From: Daphnia pulex
Lineage: Eukaryota; Arthropoda; Branchiopoda; Diplostraca; Daphniidae
Direction: 5' to 3'
Assembly (NCBI RefSeq): GCF_021134715.1
Contig: NC_060018.1
Span: forward strand, 11,053,501-11,117,500
DNA length: 64,000 bases
The position numbers and the translations under genes are program-made. The notes under the pieces were generated by a model. That model searched no databases. It saw only the letters and a list, made by a program, of their open reading frames with translations, and was not told where the DNA came from. Shown piece by piece: positions 45,623 through 55,466 of this stretch (positions within the stretch are counted from its first letter, which is position 1; each line of letters starts with the position of its first letter).

Positions 45623-45940
45623 TCAACTATCGGCGGCGGCGACTCTTTCCTTATCGTTGATTTGTTTATTGACTGGATGGGAATAAAGTAAAAGAATATT
45701 TTATGAAAGCTTTTTTGAACATTTAAATATGGTATTAGGACTTACTCTCTTCTTCTGTGCTATGTTTACCCTCTGCAATTACTATGTCCAATTTGATCCT
45801 TTCCACCACATTTTTCTGAATCTTGCCTCTCAGGCAGAGGGCAATAAGGCTGGCAAGTGAACAATGAGGAACTGTAGGATTGAAATCTATTCTAACCAAG
45901 TAACCATTTTCCTCAAATGGTTGTACTTGAACAGATTCAT
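45623..45940 (-). pseudogene. CIAO2A-like: Truncated CIAO2A (FAM96A/MIP18 family) copy
   Basis: CIAO2 proteins belong to the cytosolic iron-sulfur targeting complex. Exon 45940-45746 (acceptor ATTACAG) reads DESVQVQPFEENGYLVRIDF and then PTVPHCSLASLIALCLRGKI, with the reactive Cys in PHCS, and IAEGKHSTEEE. It joins in phase to exon 45672-45623, INKQINDKERVAAADS then TGA. The family normally continues about 15 residues past VAAA, so the C-terminus is cut exactly there. The N-terminal exons (EDLNVV block) are not found upstream to 47 kb. Hence two internal exons of a partial copy. The LINE ends about 170 bp beyond its 3' side. Confidence 0.85.
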
Positions 45941-47383
45941 CTGTAATATAAACCAACAGCCTCTTTTGACACTAGAGTTCTCCGGAGTGCAATAAATTTT
46001 ACCATAAAGGGAAAATCGGAAAATAAATATAGAAAAAAATAATAGACTTAATAAAATAAAAAATATAGACTTGAGGAAAACTATTTTCTAATTGTTGGAC
46101 CACTCCTATCGGGAAACTTGCGCGCGCAGCAAGGGATCGGATTGACGCAAGTCGCGACCCGCTTCGCCGTTCGAGAACGGAGATATTAGCAATTTAAGGT
46201 TTTTTTTTGTTTAAATGAAGATGGGTAATCTTGCTAATGACTAATCAAACTCAGACAAGAAATAAAAAATTGCATTTTTTTCTCTTTTTTTTCTGTTTTT
46301 GTTCGATCTTAATTGCTCAATCCGCCGCCGTTTTATTTACGTTTTATTAAAATTCCGCGCTACGCTTCCGCCAAAAACCTGAAATTTGGAACATGAATTC
46401 CATATGGGATCATATGATTTTTGTAAGTGAGATCATTGTGAAATCATATCAGATTTTATGCGACTTTTTCCGCTGGGTTACCCATTTCCCTAGTACCATT
46501 TCGATCAATTTTACAGGGCAACATCATAGAAATCTAAAGTTTTGACCCTAACAAGCTGGCCAGTAAGGCATTTAAATTATCCCTGAGGTATATTTATATA
46601 CGAAGGTCCTTAACAATATAGGGTGTGGGGTATAGGGGGTAGGGTAGTAGTAGCTAGTAGTGAAATTCAGAGGGTTTAATGTCCATTTAGTTATCCTTTA
46701 TACGTTTCTTCCCTGAATGACCAATCGTCACCAAATTTTGTACATAATTCTGTCAAAATTTGATACATGTCCTAACGGGGTTTCATTTGTTTTCATTACT
46801 GTTTTAAAAATTTAATTTGCGTACTTGTTACCTAGCTGGTTGCCGAATCCTAGGCAGTGAATTCGCTTTTTTGCGTAACCTTCCAACTGTCAGTGCATGC
46901 TCAGCAGTGTAAACAAAAAGAAAAAAAAGTTTGGATCTTCCCTAGCAAGACAAGTTTTCTGCTATGGGAGTGGAGAGTATTAATTATTTGATTTGGTTTT
47001 TATGTTCGATTTCGATTTCGTCTTTATTCTTCTTTTTACTTTGTATTTTCCCACTTTTATTTTTTTAACCCTTTTAGTTTTATAATTAACTCTTTTTGTT
47101 TACTATTTTTTATCTTGATTTTAATAAATTTGGTTGTCAGTAAAATGTCTATGCCTCCTTTTTTAACAGTTAGTCATCAACCAAGAAGTTGAGGAACACT
47201 TTTAAAATGTTAGATTATATTCATTTTGAAGCTCTGGGTCATCTCTCCCTTCTTCCTCTGTCCTCTCCTCGGTCATCAAGATCTTCTTGCGGTCGTGAAG
47301 AGTTACCACCGATCTTCCCCTTCCATTTACCTCCGAAAGCTTATTAAGAGAAATTTTTCAAAAATTTAGTTTTCTTTTCCGAC
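45941..47383. other. Intergenic stretch, no gene identified
   Basis: Contains GC-rich text near 46120-46185 (CGCGCGCAGCAAGG...), a G/T-rich run GGGTGTGGGGTATAGGGGGT at 46620, and otherwise AT-rich sequence. No domain was found. Confidence 0.4.
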
Positions 47384-47440
47384 TTGATCGAGATTCGAAC
47401 CCCGAACCATGCGGTTGATGACCATTAGACCATCATTGTT
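47384..47440 (-). repeat. tRNA-like (SINE-type) remnant
   Basis: On the minus strand TGGTCTAATGG (A-box, 47432-47422) and GGGTTCGAATC (B-box, 47402-47392) stand at tRNA spacing. The T-arm stem pairs poorly and no acceptor stem forms, so I call a tRNA-derived repeat rather than a working tRNA gene. Confidence 0.5.
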
Positions 47441-47580
47441 ACATTAATAGAAGGGAAAAAATGGGTATGATGGTAGTTCGCTATCTATTAGCCAAGACTC
47501 ATGTAATGCAACATGTGACCGCATGATATAATTGTATTGTTACTATAGTAATAGGTGTTACTTTAACTTAATCTAAACAT

Positions 47581-47663
47581 GAAGTGCGACGTGGGGTGGC
47601 GGGGCGAAGCCTCCGCCACACCTAAGTCGCACCACTCATAATATTATGAGTGGTGCGACTTCG
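47581..47663. repeat. Perfect 38-bp palindrome inside a larger hairpin
   Basis: 47624-47661 consists of AAGTCGCACCACTCATAAT followed by its exact reverse complement. Just upstream GTGCGACGTGGGGTGGCGG can pair with CCGCCACACCTAAGTCGCAC, so a compound cruciform is possible. It may be the end pair of a small TIR element or a hairpin-end relic. Confidence 0.8.
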
Positions 47664-48720
47664 AATATTACGAATATTATGATAATATTGACAGATTATT
47701 AGTCAATTAGTTAATAAGAATCAATTAATTTAAGAGAATAAAGGTAAACAAAATTTTCCAAACATAATAGTATGTATTTATCTACTATTTAACCTTGATT
47801 TTCTGTCTCCTTAACGTTTAAAAACATTCCCGAACGACATTACCGAAGGAATCTTGTAACCAAGCAACGCTGTAAGTTGTAATATTCAGAAAGTGTGAGC
47901 AAAATCTTTATAACATAGTTAACATGCCAATCGATGGTGTAAGTTCCAATATCGATCCATGACGTCAAGGCAGAAGCATGTAGATTGCGGCGCGCCTATA
48001 GAGCGGACACTGCGGTACTACGGTTTACGTTGCACAATGAATATTTGCTGCGATATTAGCCTACATATTAATCTGATTTGTTATCATGAATTAGATCACT
48101 TATTGTTAATCTGATTCTTTTACTGTTCGTGTTAGAATGAATTTCAGTAGATGAGCGGAATTAGTGACATTTAGTGAAGTGCAACAGCTCTGCTCTAGCC
48201 ATAAACAGTAATTGAATAAGAGCTGAGAAAAATAGATCTTAATCTCGATCTTAATTATTCTGAAATAATTAATTCACAGTGTGCGCGCCGATAATTGTTT
48301 GACAGAAAATCACATTGTATTTGCGATAAATGTTTAAATCAATCTGATGTCGTCGCAATGCATATTTTTATTTTAGCCTATATTTTTCTTATTGTCATTC
48401 ATGGTTTTTGTAAAATTTTCCATTCGCATGTAGGCCTATTATGGGGTGCCGTTGTACCTTTTTAACAACAAACCTATCATTTAACATCAATCTATAATTA
48501 AACAAACAATATTATATAAAACACTTATCTAAACAAACATCAAAGGGTAACATAGCGTCAAACCTGGGATATTAGATTTATCAAATCTAACTTGCAATCA
48601 AACCTAACCTTAAAACCAAATGTAAAATAATAGCTCCGTAAACCTGCATCAAACCTATTATCTATTATTCAATCGGGCAAATTAAAAAATAAAACAAAAA
48701 TTCAGATATAATGTAGCTTA

Positions 48721-51084
48721 TAGGGGAGACCGGGGCTAGTAGGCCATTTTTCACACACCCGCTCCTGGGAGTCGTAATTTTCATTGTAATGATAAAAGTT
48801 TTAGCTTAAATGAAACCTTATTATCTTAACTAAAAATAAGCGTCAAAAAATTCTAAGAAAAGGAAAAATTTATGCCAAAAAATTCGTTTTAATGCGACAC
48901 CTAAAATGGGCAACTTGCCCCAACTACGGGGTAAGTTGCCTAATGAATTGGGGCAAGTTGGCATTGCATTTTTACACAGCATTTGGGACATGCTACACAC
49001 ACACACAAAATGTTTTCACAAAACCCATGAACCAATAAACCAACTTTTAAAAACATACACTGAATTAATCTTGTTTTTAAGCATAACACGATTCTTCTGT
49101 GGTGTGTAAATGAGACACTGTACTCCAACTTCTGGTTAAAACCTCCTGAGTCAACAAGTCTACCCTAGCTAAAGTTTTGTCGATGTTGGTTAGTGGTAAT
49201 TGGAGATTCATTGTGGGCGTAAATTGAAAGCTTTCTTACACAGGACAGGAAAACATAAATGTCTGCTGATCGATGGAAACAATGAACTAGTATAGTCCTT
49301 TCTTCATCTATGAAAACCTGCCGATAAAATTTTTGTGGACTCATTAGCTCAATTTATTATTCTAAAAACTACATTTAGTTTCTTTGTTACCTGGTAAAAC
49401 CTGGAGAAACCACATTTAAGTTTGCAGGCACTTTTTCTAGATATCTGTTCCAATAATTGAAGAAATTCCCTTCTTCTTTCTGTCAATGTAGCTTTACAGA
49501 CTTCTTCTTGGTATATAAAATGGGATTCACACATTGGTAACTCTTCTTACTTCTTTTAAAACCATTTCAATGGCTCTTTCAATTGTAACACATAAAGTCT
49601 TTCCTCTTCAACACAGTTTTTGGTAATCTAAAAAGAAAAAGAAAGGAAATTTTGACAGAGCCACAGGACTATAAAAAACAGGCCAACTTGCCCCCGAAAA
49701 AAAAACGGCCGACCTACCCCATGGGTAGGTGTCATAGCATCTTTTCAAATTACTTACATAAATGAACACAAAATTGGAAAAAACTATTTGATTACCAGTT
49801 GGCTAAATGAATTACCTTTCTAAAAAAGCAAATCTCTTGCTTGTACACTCAATACCTAATTGATGAAAAGGTAATCACTCCGGGAAAAAAAAGTTACTGG
49901 CGGGTGGCGGGTGACGAAAAACGTTTTTGGGCTTTAACAAGCAATCCACCACTCAAGTGCACCAAATCCATGGACCCCACTTTTTTTTCCATTCCGCTAT
50001 GGGACCTAAAAATCTGAAACAATTCAGGCATATCCAGTTTTTTACTCCGGATTCACCTGTTGTTGCAGAATTTAAATATTCTCTGCCGTTCGGGAGATAT
50101 TTAATGTTAAATTTTGGGTTTTTTCAAATTTTAACAATTTTGGGGGGTCTTTGGTATCGCTTTATGGGTAAATGCTAACCTTTAAAAAAAACAAATTCTC
50201 CCAAAAGTTTGCTCGTCCATCCCTCAATACGAATCCAAAAAGAATTTACATTCTAGATTAGATTGGCCGAGTTATTCCCAATCTAGTAAAGTGTAATTTT
50301 TACAAGTTTCCCACCCAGCCCAATCGCCATTTTTTATCAATCTCCCTCGCGTTCCTGGCGGATGACAGCCGAAGCTACGCTTTTCTGGCCTTCACTTTAG
50401 ACCGGGGGACATACTGTAGGCCCTTTCAAATAGTCTAGTGGCCGGCAATATGAAGCCCGAGGTGCAGAGAACTCGTATGCTTCGGCTGTCATCCACCAGG
50501 AACGCGAGGGAGAGTGATAAAAAATGGCGACTGGGCTGGGTGGGAAACTTGTAAAAATTACACTTTACTAGATTGAGAATAACTCGGCCAATCTAATCTA
50601 GAATGTAAATTCCTTTTGGATTCGTATTGAGGGATGGACGAGCAAACTTTTGAGAGAATTTGTTTTTTTTTAAAGGTTAGCATTTACCCATAAAGCGATA
50701 CCAAAGACCCCCCCAAAATTGTTAAAATTTGAAAAAACCCAAACTTTAACAATAAATATCTCCCGAACGACAGAGAATATTTAAATTCTGCAACAACAGG
50801 TGAATCCGAAGTAAAAAACTGGATATGCCTGAATTATTTCAGATTTTTAGGTCCCATAGCGGAATGGGAAAAAAAGTGGTGTCCATGGATTTGGTGCACT
50901 TGAGTGGTGGATTGCTTGTTAAAACGTCACGGTTTAAGTGCAGACGAAAAAAAAATTGGTACACACCATCTATTGATAAAACTGAACAATTTGGCTATTT
51001 TGAAAAATTGTGGATTGCAAGTGGCGCCAAATTAAAGGGAAAAGAGCGACTTACCCCTAGGCCAACTAGCCCCGGTCTCCCCTA
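48721..51084. mobile_element. GGGGAGACCGGGG element A, nested
   Basis: The element spans 48723-51082 with TA duplications at 48721 and 51083; the empty site is visible in copy 3 near 58522 (CTATACTAACCCC). Termini are GGGGAGACCGGGGCTAGTAG and a close reverse complement. GGGGCAAGTTGG-type words recur inside. It is interrupted by a 983-bp foldback element. A 61-residue minus frame (49534-49349, ESHFIYQEEVCKATLTERRR) is also present, decayed, in element B, and could be a transposase relic. Confidence 0.9.
49935..50921. mobile_element. Foldback element with about 430-bp arms, nested in element A
   Basis: It occupies 49937-50919 and starts ACAAGCAATCCACCACTC, with its reverse complement at the other end, between TA copies at 49935 and 50920. 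The arms are nearly identical over about 430 bp and the loop is about 110 bp (around 50375-50485). Element B carries the matching empty site (reverse complement of GGGCTTTAAAAACGTCACGG), differing by one A. It has no coding capacity; open frames are arm shadows. Confidence 0.88.
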
Positions 51085-51895
51085 CTAACCCCGGAGCATT
51101 AAAAACTCATATGGGATATGTCAAATGATTTTGTCTCCATTCTTTTCTCCCCGCCTCTTTTTTAAACTTTGTCATCTAGCGGTCAGAATCACGCAACACA
51201 AAACACCAATTATGATGCTGTTGCACTTCTAATTTTGTAATTTAATTTCTGTACTTGATTTTCATTATATTTCATGCCATTTCGTTATATCTAGAATGTA
51301 GAAATCGTTATCTACCATCATCCCCATTCGCCCCCATGATTTTTACGAAAAATTATTTCAGATCGTATACATGTACCAGAAATAAGGAATCGGGAAATTG
51401 ACTGGCTTCACGCAGAGATCAGGGACAACTTTTAAAGTAGCAAACAAGGTGTGTCAGACATCAAACAAATTTTTTTTATTTTTGAAAATGCACTGGTGGA
51501 ACGTGTCCCGGGATTCGTGTGTTGGTTCACATTCGTTTTAATATGAAAATTATTTTTTGATAACGAATAAAAATTTTAAATCCACGTTCCCAAATATATT
51601 TTGTATCAGAAAATGAGCGTGATATAAAAACGAATAAATCCAACCAATATGCGCAACTGTGATGGGACAATTTCTCCAGATATTCGGTGATAGCTTTCGA
51701 TATCGGCACGGCAAAAATGTATGAATGCATTTTCCTACAATTTTGTGGATTTATCTAGAAATCCTGCCATGTTCGTTCGTTTTTTTGTTGTTGTTGGAGT
51801 CCTCTCGCTGAGTTTCCACGTTTATTTTAATTCGCCCTATATATGAGCGGGACAAATTTTGCTTGTTGCGGACGGTTGCGTGTATATAATATGAG

Positions 51896-53391
51896 TAGGG
51901 GAGACCGGGGTTAGCTGGCCCAGGGGTAAGTCGCTCTTTTCCCTTTAATTTGGCGCCACATGAAATTTATAATTTTTCAGAATAGCCAAAGTGTTCAGTT
52001 TTAGCGATAGATGGTGTGTACCAAAATTTTTCTCGTCTGCACTTAAACCGTGACGTTTTTAAAGCCCAAAAACGTTTTTCATCACCCGTCAGTAATTTTT
52101 TTTTCCCGGAGTGATATCCTTTTCATCAATTAGGTATTGAGTGTGCAAGCAAGAGATTTGCTTTTTCAGAAAGGTAATACATTTAGCAAACTGTTAATCA
52201 AATAGTTTTATCAATTTAGTGTTCATTAATGTAAGTAATTTGAAAAGATGCTATGACACCTACCCATGGGGTAGGTAGGCCGTTTTTTTCGGGGGCAAGT
52301 TGGCCAGTTTTTATAGTCTGTTGCTCTGTCAAAATTTCCTTTCTTTTTCTTTTTAGATTACCAAAAACTATGTTGAAGAGGAAAGACTTTAAGTGTTACA
52401 ATTTAAAGAGCCATTGAAATGGTTTTAAAAGAAGTAAACATGTGGGAATCCCATTTTATCTACCAAGAAGAAGTTTGTAAAAGTGTAAAGACTAAAGCTA
52501 CATTGACAGAAAGAAGGACATTTTTTTCAATTATTGGAACAGATGTCTAGAAAAAAGTGCCTGCAAACTGAAATGTGTTTTCTCCAGGTTATACCAGGTA
52601 ACAAAGAAACTAAATGCAGTCTTCAGAATATTAAATTGAGCTAATGAGTCTACAAACATTTTATCGGGCAGGTTTTCACGGATGAAGGAATGGCTGTACT
52701 AGTTCATTATTTCCATCGATCAGCAGACATTTATGTTTTCCTGTCCTGTGTAAGAAAGTTTTCAATTTACGTCCACAATGAATCTCCAAATTTTTCCCCC
52801 AACCAAGATCGACAAAACTTTAGCTAGGCCATCCCATAATTGTTGACTCAAGAGATTTCATCCAGAAGTTGTAGTGTCTCATTTAAACCACACAGAAAAA
52901 TCATTTAATGCCAGGTAACAGTGAAATAAAGAGCAGTCTGGTGGCCTACTAAATTGAGCTATAATAATTGAAAACCTTTTGTCGAACAGGTTTTCACAGA
53001 TAGGAAAGTGACACCTAAAGTGTTTTGCATTAAAAAAGAAGATTCAATTAAGTGTATGTATTTAAAAGTTGGTTTATGGGTTCCTGATTCGATTTTTGCA
53101 AAAACATTTTGTATGTGTAGAATGTCGCAAATGCTGTGTAAAAATGCAATGCCAACTTACCCCAATTCATTGGGCAACTTGCCCCTTGGGGCAAGTTGCC
53201 CATTGAAGGTGTCGCAATAAAACGTATTTTTCGGCAAGTATTTTTCCTTTTCTAATAATTTTTTTGACGCTACTTTTTAGTTAAGATGATAAGGTTTCAT
53301 TTAAGCTAAAAATGTTATCATTTCAATGAAAATTACGACTCACAGGAGCGGGTGTGTAAAAAAATGGCCTACTAGCCCCGGTCTCCCCCTA
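51896..53391. mobile_element. GGGGAGACCGGGG element B, inverted relative to A
   Basis: The element runs 51898-53388 with one extra C before the right TA (53390). Its left end matches the right end of element A and vice versa, so it sits in the opposite direction. The empty site is visible in copy 3 near 59337. Element B lacks the foldback insertion of A. GGGGGCAAGTTGGCC and a palindrome at 53171 lie within. Confidence 0.9.
53171..53202. repeat. 32-bp near-palindrome of GGGCAAGTTGCCC words
   Basis: TGGGCAACTTGCCCC, then TT, then its exact reverse complement. The same word recurs near 48906-48960, 49681 and 52292, so it may be a binding-site repeat of this element family. Confidence 0.7.
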
Positions 53392-53903
53392 GGCTACTAC
53401 GTGCGTATGAGTACTTCTGCGGACTTCTGTTATTTTATGATGCCTCTAGTGGCCTGACAGAGAAGTATTCTACAAAGCCAATGAGTCTATTACCCAACAA
53501 ATAAACGCTTTGCTGATTCCTTATTTGTTTTTCAAACTTCAATTACATTACAATTTTAATGATTCTTTATTTCTAATTTTTAGCTTAGCCTCTACACTTC
53601 ATTTGTTAATTGATTGATTCAAGGAATAGAATTAAATATTCATTTTAAAAATGTTAACCATATCCATTTCCTTTAAATTGTTATTAAAATAAACTGTTTG
53701 ATTACATGATTGATTAATTTATCGCAATTAATTTATCTGTTAGATTGCGAATGATGTTTGATTTAATGTTAGGTTTGCCAATACATGGTTTATTAAATAA
53801 TAGCTTACCCGAAAGATTGATTGTTTTCTCTAATGTTAATCGATAGATGGTTTGTTTAATTTTACATTTCATTTTGTATGTTTTATTTGAATTAAAAGAG
53901 TGT

Positions 53904-55278
53904 TACTCTCTAAGAAACGCTGTGTTCTAAAAGGAAACTAATGTTTTGCTATATCTAAACATGACTTGTTTGTCACCTCCTCCGACACACGATGTTTAGA
54001 AATTTTTTTCGAAACAAAAATGATTCCCCCCAACCAAACACATTTGTTTTCTTTTTGTTTTTAACCTAACCGCCCCGAAAGAACCCCAGGCTATGCTGGA
54101 AGCCATGGCCTTGTTATCCCTCCCCTTATTTGCATATTTCTCGAAATTCTTACAAAATTTTATCTACATAAATAAATGAATTAACTTTAAAGTTGAATAC
54201 CTTAATTTGCAGCTAATGCATTTATACTTAATTTGGTAAAAATCTAATCCTCTGCATCCTCTTTATATTCATTTTATTAGATAAAAAAAATTCATTGAGG
54301 GGACAATTCCAAACATAGTTTCAAGAAAGCCATAAACAACTTTTTCAAATAACTACGATTCAAGAGATTAAGTACTTTAAGTCCCAAAAGTACTATCAGT
54401 CAACATACTTTAATACAATTAGTGTAAAAAAAGCTTTTCATTAGGTACTGTTTCTTTCGTATGCTATATGTATGCGTATTGCCTAAACATACGTAACGTG
54501 CATAGGCACGGTGCGTGAAATGGCCTATACATCTAGTTTGTCCGTCGATATAGTTGACTAAGCATATCTATGCATCGAGTGTGTCGCCAAATGGCTCACA
54601 TAATGTTTTTTAATTCATTTGTGTGGTGTGTGTGATGGGTGCTACGAAGCGAATTGGAAGTGATGTTTGGATATTCGGAAAAATTTTCAATGGTCCCAAC
54701 GCCCATCGTCTAATATGCCATGATTGTGAAGGACTATATATACATCTAGAATAGCACAGTGGATCAGCATCGGACTGGGACCCGGGAGTCCCGAGTTCAA
54801 TACCCATCGCAGCCATATCAAATGAGTGGCATGGGCCTTTTATTAAATATGTTGAATAATTATTCTACCGCCGCTGTGTGAAATTTGGAGGAAACAAGCC
54901 GTTGATAATTTTCTGCTAGGATGTATTCAAACTAAAGATAAGGTTTGCAATAAACTTGATTATCAAACCAATTCACGCGATATATACTTATTTCATTTGT
55001 TGATGTTTCAAAATGTTTGTTTTTTACATCCCGCCAAAGAGATGCAAAAAGTTAACATTTTTACCTTTTCTTAACGCAATGTTTAGTTAAATCATGTGTC
55101 GTTTAATGAGGGGCGTTTATTAGGTTTAATGTCAAAAGTGGCGCGAAGGTAAAAATGAGAAAAAGAAATTTACTCCATTTTTTAAACTTTGTGTTTCCGT
55201 TTTGAAAACATAGAATTTAGAATATTTTCAAAGCATGGTCATGTTTCCCTTTTTCAACACAGCGTTTCTTAGAGAGTA
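53904..55278. mobile_element. CTCTCTAAGAAACGC element, nested
   Basis: The element at 53906-55276 (1,371 bp) has exact 21-bp termini beginning CTCTCTAAGAAACGCTGTG, flanked by TA at 53904 and 55277. Copy 3 shows the empty site GTGTTACCTCGG near 59853, which proves the borders. No transposase frame. A tRNA-like module lies at 54752-54803. Confidence 0.92.
54752..54803 (+). repeat. tRNA-like A/B box module
   Basis: TAGCACAGTGG fits the A-box and GAGTTCAATAC approximates a B-box. The region ends CCATCGCAGCC. Stem pairing is poor, so it is a SINE-like remnant within the TA element. Confidence 0.4.
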
Positions 55279-55466
55279 CCTCGGCGTTATTGGTGTTTAA
55301 TGAATGTTAAATTAATGTTAGAATTGTTTAATGAATGTTAGATTTCTGTTAAAATATAAGATCACGATTGATTTAAGTTATTATAATGTTTAATTTATAG
55401 TTTAATATTTCTTTGTTAGTAAAAAGGTATAACGTTACCTCATACGCTAGCAGCATATGGTATGGG

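Larger units (their letters stand above)
48442..55442. mobile_element. TGGGGTGCCG element, copy 1 (7.0 kb, with nested insertions)
   Basis: The left end TGGGGTGCCGTTGTACC at 48442 is flanked by TA (48440). The right end is a mutated reverse complement (TAAAAAGGTATAACG...) to 55442, followed by TA. Subterminal regions are full of AATCAAACCT/TGATTAA-type repeats. Three other elements interrupt it (48723-51082, 51898-53388, 53906-55276). Subtracting them and their TA duplications leaves 1,772 bp, collinear with copy 3 (1,780 bp). No transposase frame remains; a repeated 67- to 71-residue minus frame (51730-51527) is shared with copy 3 but has no recognised domain. Confidence 0.88.

Noticed and set aside
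47384..47440. Possible tRNA gene on the minus strand
   Set aside because: T-arm has only partial pairing and there is no acceptor stem.
54752..54820. Possible tRNA gene
   Set aside because: A and B boxes are present but acceptor and T stems do not pair; treated as a tRNA-derived repeat.
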